From the NCBI RefSeq assembly GCF_024399315.1, contig NZ_CP075170.1:1240001-1304000 (forward strand): a DNA stretch of 64,000 nucleotides, written 5' to 3'. The position numbers and the translations under genes are program-made. Shown here in pieces: positions 35,791 to 45,623 of this stretch. Numbering within the stretch: the first letter of the stretch is position 1; every line of letters starts with the position of its first letter. The notes under the pieces are model-generated. The model had not been told where the DNA came from. It did no database searches and worked only from the letters and a program-made list of their open reading frames with translations. This stretch comes from Chryseobacterium sp. MA9 (GTDB taxonomy: Bacteria > Bacteroidota > Bacteroidia > Flavobacteriales > Weeksellaceae).

Positions 35791-38751
35791 ATGAAAAAGA
35801 AAATTATTTTCGTCTGTGCATTGGCTTTAAGTCTGAGCGGTTTACAGGCACAGCGCTGGGAGCCGGTCTCGGAGAAAGTCACACCGGTAAGAAAAGAAGT
35901 AAAGGTAGAATATGCCTACAAGTTTGATCTTTCTGCATTGAGAGATCAGCTGAAAAACACTCCTGAAGCTGGAAAAGGAGGAAGCCCCGTAATCATCTCC
36001 CTTCCTACAGCAGACGGAAGGATTGAAAGATTTTCAGTTTACAGCTCGCCTGTAGTGGAAAAATCTATGGCGGACAGATATGAATTGGGAGCATATTCCG
36101 GTATCGGACTGGATAACCCACATAAACAAATCCGGTTCAGTACTGCACCAAACGATTTCCAATCTATGACATTCGACTCCAATACAGGCAAATACGAATT
36201 CATAGAGCCCATCAACAAAGGAAAGGATGTATATGGAGTTTTTTTCAAATCCAACAAGTCTCATGAAGATCCTTTCGAATGCAGAACTTCTGAGCCCGAG
36301 AAGGCAAAGAAAGAAATGAATAAGCTGCTCAAAACAAAAAATGTTTTAAACGGGCTAGGTAATGCTAATAAAAGTAATGAACAAAAATACAGAACCTATA
36401 GAATTGCTGTCTCCGTAAATGGTGAATACACACAACTTGCCGGAGGTGTTCCTGCTGCTGCAGCCCGTATTAATGCTACAATGAACCGTGTAAATGGTGT
36501 TTTTGAAAAAGATTTTGGAATCCATATGATTGTACAGGATCTTCCACAACTCATATTTCCAGATCCCACCACAGACCCTTATTCTAATGTGATAACAAAT
36601 CCAAATGGAACATATAGTGCTCCCGGTGCATGGAATCTGCAGCTTCAGCAAACTCTTTCCAATACTGCCGGTGTAGGTAACAATGCATATGATATAGGGC
36701 ACTTCTTTGGCCACAGAGGTGGTGGTGGAAGTGCCGGAGATGTAGGAAATGTCTGCAGAAATCCTGCAAGCAACAATGATGCTACTTCTAAAGGTGCAGG
36801 AATCACGTCACCATCCACTCCGGATCAGCCTTTCGGAGACAATTATGATATAGATTTTGTAGCTCATGAAATCGGCCATCAGTTTGGTGCAGCACACACA
36901 ATGTCTATTGCTTTACATGGTGCCCATATGGAGCCGGGATCCGGATCTACTATTATGGGATATGCCGGTATTACCAACTATAATGTTCAGATGCATTCTG
37001 ATGCTTATTTTCATACTAAAAATATTGAAGAAGTAGGAGCATATGTCAATTCTCAGGATTGCGGTATTATTACAACAGTAGCAAATACACCTCCTTCTAT
37101 ACAGCCAATGGTCAATAAAATGATCCCTAAAGGAACAGCTTTTGTGTTAACGGCTTCTGCAACAGATACACAAAATGATCCGATGACCTATACCTGGGAA
37201 CAATATGATCTGGCTACTTCCGCTTTTGGGCCGGTAAGTGCAACCAGAAATAATGGTTCAAACTTCAGATCTCTAATGCCAACAAACTCTCCTACGCGTT
37301 ATTTTCCTAAATTCACAAATGTTCTTAATGGTGCTCTTACCAGTGCTGCAGATTGGGAAACCGTATCTAATATACCAAGAACTATGAATTTCAAGGTAAC
37401 CGTGAGAGATAATAATCCGAATGTTGCGCAACAGCAGACACAAAGCAGTCTGATGAAAGTGGATATAGGAAATGAAGGACCTTTCAAAGTAACATCAGCT
37501 ACTGTTTACAATAATACACCGGGAGCTGTTACCTGGGATGTGGTAAACACTAATAATGCTCCGTATAATGTACAGAATGTTAAAATAGATTATACTACAG
37601 ACAACGGAACTACATGGACGGTTATTAATTCATCCACCGCTAACGACGGATCTGAGCCATTTTCGTTCTCTTCTTTGGCAACAGGTGCCAGCGTAAAAAT
37701 AAGAGTAAGCGCAATTGATAATGTGTTCTATGCGGTTGGAAATGCTACTGTTTCTGCATCTGCAAGTGCCTGTACAACATCTGCTCCAACAGGTATTACA
37801 GTAACAGGTATTACAAGAACTTCAGCATCTGTAAACTGGACAGCTTTAGTAGGAGCAACGTATTCTGTAATGTATAGAAAAGTAGGAACAGCAACATGGA
37901 CTACTGTTCCTGTTTCTACAAATGCTTATAACATCTCAGGACTTACTGAATCCACTCAATACGAAGTACAGGTAGCTAATGTTTGTGGGGCCTCTGTAGG
38001 TTCTTATTCATCATCAACAAACTTCACAACAGCTTCATTTGCTAAATGTTCAATAACCGGAACCAATGCTGCTGATGAGTATATTTCCAATGTTACAGTA
38101 ACCGCTGCGGGAATGGGCCCTGTTTCAAATAGCAGCAACAACACTCCTTATACAGATTACACTACAGATCCTTCGAAACTGATCACGCTTATGTCCGGAT
38201 CTTCAGGTAACAATGTAAGCATTACCAAAGCATGGACAGGTTCTCAATATAATGACGGAGTAACAGCATGGATAGACTTCAACAAAGACGGAGTATTCTC
38301 TTCATCTGAAGTAATCTATACCAGTGCACCTAGTATAGCAACACCTGTTTCCGGAACATTCTCAGTACCAGCAGATGCTTATACGGGAGGAAATGTAATT
38401 ATGAGAGTTGTACTGGGATATGAAAGCCAGCCAAGCAGTGGTTGCAGCAACCAGCAGTATGGTGAAGTTGAGGATTATCCGGTATTGATCCAGCAGCAGC
38501 TTTCCACGAATGAAACCGTGAAAGACAAGAACTCAATTCAGATATACCCTAACCCGGCAAGTGATGTATTAAATGTAACTCAGATTTCATCTAAAGCTCA
38601 GTTTATCATTACCAATATGGCGGGTCAGAAAGTAATGAATGGCCAGATTAATGATAATAAAATCTCCGTATCCAATTTAACTACAGGAACTTATATTATT
38701 TCAATTGAAGACAAAGGAACGACTTCAAATCTGAAATTCATCAAAAAATAA
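35791..38751 (+). CDS. T9SS-exported M12B-like (reprolysin) zinc metallopeptidase
   Basis: 986 residues. A signal peptide (MKKKIIFVCALALSLSGLQA) is followed by a propeptide-like region and the catalytic domain with VAHEIGHQFGAAHTMS (HExxH from residue 359, third His in the same helix) and the Met-turn STIMGYAG. Then come a Ig-like stretch, one fibronectin III domain (about 660-750; APTGITVTGITRTSASVNWT), a GEVEDYPV-type domain, and a type A T9SS sorting domain (IQIYPNPASDVLNVTQ to TSNLKFIKK). It is therefore secreted or surface-bound through type IX secretion. It is the first of three exported peptidases in a row, each with its own terminator. Confidence 0.92.
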   Translation: MKKKIIFVCALALSLSGLQAQRWEPVSEKVTPVRKEVKVEYAYKFDLSALRDQLKNTPEAGKGGSPVIISLPTADGRIERFSVYSSPVVEKSMADRYELGAYSGIGLDNPHKQIRFSTAPNDFQSMTFDSNTGKYEFIEPINKGKDVYGVFFKSNKSHEDPFECRTSEPEKAKKEMNKLLKTKNVLNGLGNANKSNEQKYRTYRIAVSVNGEYTQLAGGVPAAAARINATMNRVNGVFEKDFGIHMIVQDLPQLIFPDPTTDPYSNVITNPNGTYSAPGAWNLQLQQTLSNTAGVGNNAYDIGHFFGHRGGGGSAGDVGNVCRNPASNNDATSKGAGITSPSTPDQPFGDNYDIDFVAHEIGHQFGAAHTMSIALHGAHMEPGSGSTIMGYAGITNYNVQMHSDAYFHTKNIEEVGAYVNSQDCGIITTVANTPPSIQPMVNKMIPKGTAFVLTASATDTQNDPMTYTWEQYDLATSAFGPVSATRNNGSNFRSLMPTNSPTRYFPKFTNVLNGALTSAADWETVSNIPRTMNFKVTVRDNNPNVAQQQTQSSLMKVDIGNEGPFKVTSATVYNNTPGAVTWDVVNTNNAPYNVQNVKIDYTTDNGTTWTVINSSTANDGSEPFSFSSLATGASVKIRVSAIDNVFYAVGNATVSASASACTTSAPTGITVTGITRTSASVNWTALVGATYSVMYRKVGTATWTTVPVSTNAYNISGLTESTQYEVQVANVCGASVGSYSSSTNFTTASFAKCSITGTNAADEYISNVTVTAAGMGPVSNSSNNTPYTDYTTDPSKLITLMSGSSGNNVSITKAWTGSQYNDGVTAWIDFNKDGVFSSSEVIYTSAPSIATPVSGTFSVPADAYTGGNVIMRVVLGYESQPSSGCSNQQYGEVEDYPVLIQQQLSTNETVKDKNSIQIYPNPASDVLNVTQISSKAQFIITNMAGQKVMNGQINDNKISVSNLTTGTYIISIEDKGTTSNLKFIKK

Positions 38752-38768
38752 AACCTTCCAGTTTTTAC

Positions 38769-38794
38769 AGCCCGGGAATGACCGGGCTTTTTTT
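38769..38794 (+). terminator. Rho-independent terminator
   Basis: AGCCCGG / CCGGGCT stem, 6-nt loop, seven Ts. Confidence 0.9.
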
Positions 38795-38874
38795 ATGTCT
38801 TTATTTAATTTGAGTTCCAGCATGGCTATTAATTTTAATTTTATATTTTTGAAAAGATTATTAATAAAATCTAA

Positions 38875-40506
38875 ATGAAAAAGTTATCATATACACTCTT
38901 ATTTGCATCAGGACTGGTTTTCGGACAGTTCTTTGAGAAAGGTAAGGTTTTCACCAAACAGGATACTTTAAAGGGGTCCAATACTGAATTCAGAAATTTC
39001 TGGGATGTCAAAAAATATGACCTTTCCGTAGAGCCGGATTTTGAGCAGAAAAGTATTAAAGGAAATAATAAAATCAGTTTTGAAATCATAAAAGACGTCA
39101 CCAATCCTGTTTTCCAGATTGATCTTCAGCAGCCTATGAAAGCTGATAAAGTGGAAGGAAATTTTCCCATTGCCAATTATAAGCAGGATGGAGACTTTAT
39201 TTTTATTACCACCAATAAAAAATTCAAAAAAGGCGAAAAATACACCATCAATGTCATGTATTCCGGAAAGCCTACTATTGCTAAAAGGGCACCTTGGGAC
39301 GGAGGATGGGTTTTCACTAAAGATGAAAAAGGAAATCCATGGATGACTGCTGCTGACGAAGGAATAGGAGCCTCTATATGGCTTCCTACCAAAGATATCT
39401 GGAGTGATGAACCTGATAACGGAATCATTATGAAAATTGTAACTCCCAATGACTTGGTAGGTGTGGGTAACGGCAGACTGACTGATAAAAAAACAACCGG
39501 CAGTAAAACCACATATACCTGGGAGGTTAAAAATCCTATCAATGCCTATTCCATTATACCGAGTATAGGAAAATATGTAAATTTCAAAGATACATTTGAG
39601 GGCGAAAAAGGAAAACTGGACCTGGACTATTGGGTGCTTGACTATAATTTAGACAAGGCAAAAAAACAATTTCAACAGGTAAAACCTATGCTTTCCGCTT
39701 TTGAATACTGGTTTGGGCCATACCCGTTTTATGAAGATTCATACAAACTTGTAGAGTCCCCTCACCTTGGTATGGAACATCAGAGTAATGTAGCCTATGG
39801 AAACAAATATCAGAACGGCTATCTTGGCAGAGATCTTTCAGGGACAGGAGTGGGATTAAACTGGGATTTCATTATTATTCATGAAAGCGGCCATGAATGG
39901 TTCGCCAACAATATTACAGCAAAAGACCAGGCTGATATGTGGATCCATGAAAGTTTTACCAATTATTCCGAGACTCTTTTTACGGAAAAATATATGGACA
40001 AAAAGTCTGGTGAAATCTACGTTCAGGGGATCAGGAAAGGGATAGACAATGACGTTCCCATTATTGGCCAATATGGAGTTAGAAATGAAGGCAGCGGAGA
40101 TATGTATCCGAAGGGAGCCAACATGCTTCATACGATAAGACAGGTTATTAATGACGATGAAAAATTCAGACAAATCCTGAGGGGTTTAAATAAAGATTTT
40201 TATCATCAGACCGTAACCACACAACAGATTGAACATTATATCTCCTCCAAATCGGGTATTGATTTTTCAACTGTTTTTGATCAGTATTTGAGAACAATAA
40301 AAATTCCAACCCTTGAGTATGCTCAAAATGGTGATACTTTAAAGTTCCGTTATACAGATGTGGTAAAAAATCTGAAATTACCGATAATTATCAATGGTGA
40401 TCAAACGATTAATCCTACGGAAGAATGGCAGACTGTAAAGCTTAAAAAAAGTACTCCGGTGGAACTAAACCTCAATTATTATATCAACTATTATAATACT
40501 AAATAA
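38875..40506 (+). CDS. M1 family metallopeptidase (gluzincin aminopeptidase)
   Basis: 543 residues with a short signal sequence (MKKLSYTLLFASGLVFGQ). The zinc site is IIHESGHEWFANN (HExxH from about residue 336) with the third ligand Glu in MWIHESFTNYSET, 18 residues further on. The exopeptidase loop, GAMEN in classic M1 enzymes, reads HLGMEHQSN. The N-terminal beta-saddle is present; the long C-terminal helical domain of PepN-type enzymes is missing, as in many Bacteroidota M1 proteins. It probably trims N-terminal residues from peptides in the periplasm. Confidence 0.92.
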   Translation: MKKLSYTLLFASGLVFGQFFEKGKVFTKQDTLKGSNTEFRNFWDVKKYDLSVEPDFEQKSIKGNNKISFEIIKDVTNPVFQIDLQQPMKADKVEGNFPIANYKQDGDFIFITTNKKFKKGEKYTINVMYSGKPTIAKRAPWDGGWVFTKDEKGNPWMTAADEGIGASIWLPTKDIWSDEPDNGIIMKIVTPNDLVGVGNGRLTDKKTTGSKTTYTWEVKNPINAYSIIPSIGKYVNFKDTFEGEKGKLDLDYWVLDYNLDKAKKQFQQVKPMLSAFEYWFGPYPFYEDSYKLVESPHLGMEHQSNVAYGNKYQNGYLGRDLSGTGVGLNWDFIIIHESGHEWFANNITAKDQADMWIHESFTNYSETLFTEKYMDKKSGEIYVQGIRKGIDNDVPIIGQYGVRNEGSGDMYPKGANMLHTIRQVINDDEKFRQILRGLNKDFYHQTVTTQQIEHYISSKSGIDFSTVFDQYLRTIKIPTLEYAQNGDTLKFRYTDVVKNLKLPIIINGDQTINPTEEWQTVKLKKSTPVELNLNYYINYYNTK

Positions 40507-40510
40507 AGTA

Positions 40511-40546
40511 AAAGGCAAATTCGCACATCAGCAAATTTGCCTTTTT
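40511..40546 (+). terminator. Rho-independent terminator
   Basis: AAAGGCAAATT / AAATTTGCCTTT stem followed by T-rich sequence. Confidence 0.85.
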
Positions 40547-40638
40547 GTTTTTTAGTTTTAAATTTTAAGAAAAGTTTAATACTTTTTCAGTAACAAAATG
40601 ACAAAAAGAGCAACTATTTAACTATTAATGTAAACCTA

Positions 40639-42495
40639 ATGAGAAAAACAGTACTTAGCCTCGGTATTTTTGCTTCTTTTTTAGCAAATGCTCAGTCTAT
40701 AAAAACAACCATTGATCTAGTCAATGTAAAAGATGATAAAGTAGCCGTTACCATGGAGTTTCCGAAAATGAAATCCGGGGATGTTAAATTCCATTTCCCT
40801 AAAACGGTTCCGGGTACTTATTCTGTAGACGACTATGGAAGATTCATCGAGGGGATCAAATTTTATGATAATAAAGGCAAAGAACTTACTTTCACTAAAG
40901 TAAATGACAATACCTATTCATTGAAAAACGCTCAGGGTCTTTCCAAAATCTCTTATCTTGTGAATGACAGTTTTGATGATGAATTAGATACATCAAAGCA
41001 CAAAGCAGTATTTTCTCCGTCAGGAACTGATATTGAAGCCGGAAAAGTATATATGATCAATACCCACGGATTTATTGGGTATATTGATAATATGCAGGAT
41101 GTTCCTTATCAGCTTATTGTTCAGAAGCCTACAGATTTCTACGGAACAACAGCACTGGTAGACCAGGACAAATCTGATGCTACAGACACTTATACCCTTG
41201 CGAACTATGCTAAGGTGACAGAATCACCACTTATGTATACAAAACCGGATTATATTACCTTCAATGCTGGAGGAATGGATCTTGTACTGGGAGTATATTC
41301 TCCAACAGGAAAATACAAAGCTGCAGATTTCAAAGACAATCTGGAAAAAATGGTGGTTGCTCAGAAGAAATTCCTGGGTGATATGAATACCAATAAGAAG
41401 TATGCAATCATGCTCTATCTTTCCGGAGGAGATGGACCTAGAGTAAAAGGTTTCGGAGCACTGGAACACCACGAATCTACAAGTGTGGTTCTTCCGGAAG
41501 GAATGCCGAAAGATGCCATCGACAATACCATTACAGATGTAGTTTCCCACGAGTTTTTCCACACTGTAAATCCTCTGAAAACACATTCTGAAGAGATTCA
41601 CTATTTCGATTATGCAGATCCAAAGATGTCTCAGCACTTATGGATGTACGAAGGTGGAACGGAGTATTTTGCCAATCTTTTCCAAATTCAGGAAGGTCTT
41701 ATCAATAAAGATCAGTTCCTTCAAAGAATTGGTGAGAAAATTGCCAATTCTAAAAGCTATGACGACACAATGCCATTCACGGTAATGAGCAAAAATGTAT
41801 TGGTAGAGCCTTATAAAGATCAGTACAGAAATGTGTATGAGAAAGGTGCTCTTTTGGCAATGTGCCTTGATATTGAGCTTAGAAAACTTTCCAACGGAGA
41901 GATGGGATATCGTGATATGATCAGAAAACTGTCTCAGAGATTTGGGGAAAACAAACCTTTCAAAGATGATAAACTGATTGACGAATTGGTAACAGTAACC
42001 GGATATCCTCAGGTGAAAGATTTCTATAACAAATATATTGCAGGAAATCAGCCAACGCCTTACGCTCAATATCTGAGTATGGCGGGTGTAGATCTTAAAA
42101 AACAGGAAAGTCAGCCTCTTTTCTGGTTCATCAAAGATCCAAATCAGACAGGTTTTGATGAAAAGACCAATGCTTTTGCTTTTGATGATCATTCTGCTCT
42201 ATCTCCATTTGCAAAAAGTATCGGATTTAAAATCACAGACCAGGTACTTGCTTTGGATGGGAAAACAGTAGACATCAAAAAGATACAGGATTTTATTGGG
42301 TATACCCGAACAATCAAAGACGGACAGGACGTTACGGTAACTATTTTAAGAGATAATGCCGGTAAGAAAGAAAAAATGACTCTGAAAGGAAAGGCTATTC
42401 TGGATAAAATGACAATGGAAACACCTTCATTTAAGGCGAATCCAACTCCGGAAGAACTGAAACTACAGACACAGTGGCTTACTGGTAAAAAATAA
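40639..42495 (+). CDS. M61 family metallopeptidase (glycyl aminopeptidase type) with PDZ domain
   Basis: 618 residues with signal sequence (MRKTVLSLGIFASFLANAQ). The zinc motif is DVVSHEFFHTVNPLKTHSEE (HExxH from residue 304), followed by LWMYEGGTEYFANLF with the Glu ligand. This is the M61 pattern. A PDZ-like domain lies near the C-terminus (about 520-590; SIGFKITDQVLALDGKTVDI), which may bind substrate C-termini. It probably acts on peptides or proteins in the periplasm. It is the third exported peptidase gene in sequence and is separated by terminators, so not an operon. Confidence 0.92.
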   Translation: MRKTVLSLGIFASFLANAQSIKTTIDLVNVKDDKVAVTMEFPKMKSGDVKFHFPKTVPGTYSVDDYGRFIEGIKFYDNKGKELTFTKVNDNTYSLKNAQGLSKISYLVNDSFDDELDTSKHKAVFSPSGTDIEAGKVYMINTHGFIGYIDNMQDVPYQLIVQKPTDFYGTTALVDQDKSDATDTYTLANYAKVTESPLMYTKPDYITFNAGGMDLVLGVYSPTGKYKAADFKDNLEKMVVAQKKFLGDMNTNKKYAIMLYLSGGDGPRVKGFGALEHHESTSVVLPEGMPKDAIDNTITDVVSHEFFHTVNPLKTHSEEIHYFDYADPKMSQHLWMYEGGTEYFANLFQIQEGLINKDQFLQRIGEKIANSKSYDDTMPFTVMSKNVLVEPYKDQYRNVYEKGALLAMCLDIELRKLSNGEMGYRDMIRKLSQRFGENKPFKDDKLIDELVTVTGYPQVKDFYNKYIAGNQPTPYAQYLSMAGVDLKKQESQPLFWFIKDPNQTGFDEKTNAFAFDDHSALSPFAKSIGFKITDQVLALDGKTVDIKKIQDFIGYTRTIKDGQDVTVTILRDNAGKKEKMTLKGKAILDKMTMETPSFKANPTPEELKLQTQWLTGKK

Positions 42496-42502
42496 AGAGA
42501 AA

Positions 42503-42527
42503 AGCGGGGAAAGTTTCCCCGCTTTTT
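42503..42527 (+). terminator. Rho-independent terminator
   Basis: AGCGGGGAAA / TTTCCCCGCT stem followed by TTTTT. Confidence 0.9.
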
Positions 42528-42770
42528 TGTTTTTTATAAAATGATTTTTTCAGTTAAAAGCATTTCTCATTTGTTATTTTGTGTATCAAATACTTATTGA
42601 TATTCAAAAAATTATCCATCTTTTTGATTTTAAATATTAATGTTTTATAATCAAAGAGGATGATTGTAAAATAAAAGACATAAAAAATAGAAGTTAATTG
42701 TAAAAAATGATGAATTTTAGATTCAAACAATAAAAATACTATATTTAAATGTTAATAAAAACACATACTT

Positions 42771-42983
42771 ATGAAAAACCTAACAAGAAAGCAAATGCTT
42801 AATTTTTATGGAGGACTTTTAGACGGAAGAAAGTACAAAGTTAAAACAACAATGTTTTACGGATATTGTTCAGGTACTCCTGGAGGTCAAATGATATATA
42901 GTAAATACTATGCAATTGACTGGTCTGATGGTTCTGTCACCTATTTTAATGTTATTGGAAACCCTGTCTATTCATCAAACTAA
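42771..42983 (+). CDS. Double-glycine leader peptide precursor (bacteriocin-like)
   Basis: 70 residues. The N-terminus MKNLTRKQMLNFYGG fits the class II double-glycine leader: Leu at -12, Thr at -11, Gln at -8, Met at -7, Phe at -4, Gly-Gly at -2/-1. Cleavage would leave a 55-residue Gly/Tyr-rich core beginning LLDGRKYKVKTTMFYGYCSG with a single Cys, so no intramolecular disulfide. Such leaders are removed by C39-peptidase ABC transporters; none is encoded in this window. A 275-bp AT-rich region precedes it. It overlaps the end of the convergent sensor kinase gene by 9 bp. Function (bacteriocin, signal or other) is unproven. Confidence 0.7.
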   Translation: MKNLTRKQMLNFYGGLLDGRKYKVKTTMFYGYCSGTPGGQMIYSKYYAIDWSDGSVTYFNVIGNPVYSSN

Positions 42984-44147
42984 TTTCCTTAAAATAATTT
43001 TAAAAGTAGTGCCTTTACCTATTTCGGTTTGGGCAATTTTAATATCTCCATTATGATATTCATGAATTACTCTTTTCGCCAGCGATAGTCCTAGCCCCCA
43101 TCCTCTTTTTTTAGTAGAATAACCCGGTTTAAAAGCATTTACAGACTGTTGTTTTGTCATTCCGCTACCATTGTCTTTTACTTCAATGAGAATATTCTTA
43201 TTTCTTTCAAAAACAGACATGGTGATCGCTCCTTCACCTTTCATCGCATCCACAGCATTTTTTATCAAATTTTCAATTACCCAGCTTATCAGAATTTTAT
43301 TGTGAGGAACCAAAACGGTATACGTAGGAAGATTGAGTGTAAAATTGATTTTTCTGGAAATTCTTGTTTTTAAATAATCATAATTCTCCTGAATGGTTTC
43401 ATTGAAGTTTCTGTCATTCAGCTCAGGAATAGAGCCTATTTTCGAGAATCGCTCTGAGATCGTTCTGAGTCTTTCAATATCTTTTTCAATCTCATGTACA
43501 CCATCCGAATCCGGATTATCCAATTTCATAATTTCTATCCAGCCAATCATAGACGATAAAGGAGTTCCTATCTGATGAGCTGTTTCTTTTGCAAGACCCG
43601 CCCAAAGATAACCTTCATCGGTTTTCTTTATTGTTCTTAAAAACCAAAACGAAAATAGTAGATAAGCTAATATAAATAATCCTAAAAAATAAGGATAATA
43701 TCTTAAATTATTAAGCAGTTCTGAGTTATCATAGAAAACAAGTTGTTTATCTCCATTTGCAACTTCAATTTCAAAAGGATCATAATGACTTTCCATTTTA
43801 GTAATCAGATTATTTAGTTCATTAGGATTAGCCAAGATTTCCTTAGCAATATTACGTGAACTTCCCTCAAACAAAAATGGTTGCTTATTTTCGTCTGTAA
43901 GTATTGATGGAATCTGATCATTCTCTGTAAGAATTGCAAAGAGAAGCTCCTGAGTTTCTGAACTTTTTTGTTGATTATCTTGTAGAATTCTTATTGCAGT
44001 AGCAAATACTTTTATTCTTTCAGCCTCTTTTTCTCTTAAATTTTTAATAAGAAAATTGGATGAAACAATTAATGCTACGACCACTACTGTAAGCAATGCA
44101 AAAACGAAAAAATTATTGATTCTTGATAGAAGCGGACGATTTTTCAT
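42975..44147 (-). CDS. Sensor histidine kinase, orphan
   Basis: 390 residues. Two membrane helices (about 12-33 and 152-170) enclose a periplasmic sensor region of about 118 residues. The H box is GLAKETAHQIGTPLSSM (His191); HATPase motifs are ENLIKNAVDAMKG, EVKDNGSGM and KRGWGLGLSLAKRV. No HAMP domain is evident. The HQIGTP form of the H box is typical of a Bacteroidota kinase group. No response regulator gene is adjacent. It lies 6 bp downstream of the dacB-like gene and may be co-transcribed with it, which would hint at cell-wall sensing; that is inference. Confidence 0.9.
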   Translation of the reverse strand: MKNRPLLSRINNFFVFALLTVVVVALIVSSNFLIKNLREKEAERIKVFATAIRILQDNQQKSSETQELLFAILTENDQIPSILTDENKQPFLFEGSSRNIAKEILANPNELNNLITKMESHYDPFEIEVANGDKQLVFYDNSELLNNLRYYPYFLGLFILAYLLFSFWFLRTIKKTDEGYLWAGLAKETAHQIGTPLSSMIGWIEIMKLDNPDSDGVHEIEKDIERLRTISERFSKIGSIPELNDRNFNETIQENYDYLKTRISRKINFTLNLPTYTVLVPHNKILISWVIENLIKNAVDAMKGEGAITMSVFERNKNILIEVKDNGSGMTKQQSVNAFKPGYSTKKRGWGLGLSLAKRVIHEYHNGDIKIAQTEIGKGTTFKIILRKLV

Positions 44148-44153
44148 TAAATT

Positions 44154-45527
44154 TTATTTTAAAACATTCAGGATTTTCTGCAGCTCTGCATTTCCACTTC
44201 CCTGATAGTTGTTGATGATGATCGAAAATACATATTTTTTTCCATCTTTGGCAGTGTGGTATCCTGCAAAAGATTTGGTATCTCTCATCGTTCCGCTTTT
44301 CATCTTCATTCCATTCTCCTGTACCGGGAATCCATCATAGTACGCTTCAAACCAGGATTGTTTTTTTGCATATAAAAGAGCCTGTACTTCTGCTTTTGCC
44401 GCCACATAATTTTGTGGTGAAAGTCCGCTTCCGTCTGCGAAATTGATCATATTAGGATTAATTCCTTTTGATTTCCAGAATTCTTTCAGATAAGAAACCC
44501 CGCTTTTGAAGCTTGGATTTCCCTTTTTCTCTTTTCCTAAGGTTTTAATCAATGTTTCTCCATACAGATTGATACTTTTTCTTAAAAACCAATAGACAAT
44601 CTTATCCAGAGTCGGAGACTGGTAAGTCAAAAGAATATTATTTTTCGGAGCTGCCAAAGGTTGTTTTCCTTCTATTTCAAGCTGTGAATTCGTCACCGTT
44701 TTTCCTGAAATTTCAATTCCCGATTCTTTCAGCCATTGCTTTACTTCTGCTGCCAGCTGTAAGGGCGGATTAGGAGTAGAACCAGAAACCGTAACCGTTT
44801 TTCCTGCCGGAAGCATCCCGTTAATCAGCGCTACATCAGAATGAGGTGCGGTGAAGATAAGACTCTGATCAGAACTGCCACCTGCTTTCAGATCATTCAG
44901 CCATTTCACTCCCTCCAAAGGATAAGAAAAGTTTTTAAAATCTGTTCCGTTAATATTGATGTCGAACTGGTTTTCTTTCCAGTTGACACCCCAAACACCG
45001 GCTCCGTAATAATTTCCAAGGTCATCCCACGGCCAGCCTCCGGGAATCGTCTGATGGTCAAAATAAGAATCATCAATCACCAGATCGCCTGATATTTTTG
45101 TAATTCCTGAATTTTTAAGTGCCTCAATCAGCTTCTTTTTAAAATTTTCAGGTTTATAGGCATCATATCTCCAGCTTCCCAAGGTAGGGTCACCGTTGGA
45201 ACTGATGAAAAGATTTCCGTTCAGCGTTCCTCCGGATATATTTCCGGAATAGCTGGAAGTGGTTGTAAAAGTATAATTTTTGCCTAAAGTTTCCAATGCG
45301 GCACCAGCAGTAAAAATTTTCTGTGTAGAAGCAGTAGAAAGCCCCTTACTTCCCTGATATTCGTATATGAAATTGCCATTTTCATCTGAAACATAAAATG
45401 ATAAGCTGGAAGAAACCGTTCCTGAAGAATCCATAAGATCCTTGGTTACTTTATCTAATTTCTGTGCAATATTCTGCGCAGCAACCATCTGTACAGAGAG
45501 TGTGAGAACAGCAAGTGTTTTTTTCAT
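44154..45527 (-). CDS. dacB: D-alanyl-D-alanine carboxypeptidase/endopeptidase (PBP4, S13)
   Basis: 457 residues from the ATG at 45527; the longer reading would begin at a TTG. It trims or cuts peptidoglycan cross-links in the periplasm. A signal sequence (MKKTLAVLTLSVQMVAAQ) precedes the active-site SxxK (STASTQKIF, S67-K70). The SxN motif is RKSINLYGETLIK and the KTG motif is KSG in MKSGTMRDTKSFAGY. The inserted domain between SxxK and SxN (SGDLVIDDSYFDHQTIPGGW) is typical of PBP4/S13. It is probably transcribed with the downstream sensor kinase. Confidence 0.93.
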   Translation of the reverse strand: MKKTLAVLTLSVQMVAAQNIAQKLDKVTKDLMDSSGTVSSSLSFYVSDENGNFIYEYQGSKGLSTASTQKIFTAGAALETLGKNYTFTTTSSYSGNISGGTLNGNLFISSNGDPTLGSWRYDAYKPENFKKKLIEALKNSGITKISGDLVIDDSYFDHQTIPGGWPWDDLGNYYGAGVWGVNWKENQFDININGTDFKNFSYPLEGVKWLNDLKAGGSSDQSLIFTAPHSDVALINGMLPAGKTVTVSGSTPNPPLQLAAEVKQWLKESGIEISGKTVTNSQLEIEGKQPLAAPKNNILLTYQSPTLDKIVYWFLRKSINLYGETLIKTLGKEKKGNPSFKSGVSYLKEFWKSKGINPNMINFADGSGLSPQNYVAAKAEVQALLYAKKQSWFEAYYDGFPVQENGMKMKSGTMRDTKSFAGYHTAKDGKKYVFSIIINNYQGSGNAELQKILNVLK

Positions 45528-45623
45528 TAAATTGTTATTTGGGTCTAAATACAAAGGTTTTCAATACAGTTCACAACCCGTATATGAACCTTTTTCATTG
45601 TTTTAAATTCTAATCAAATATAG

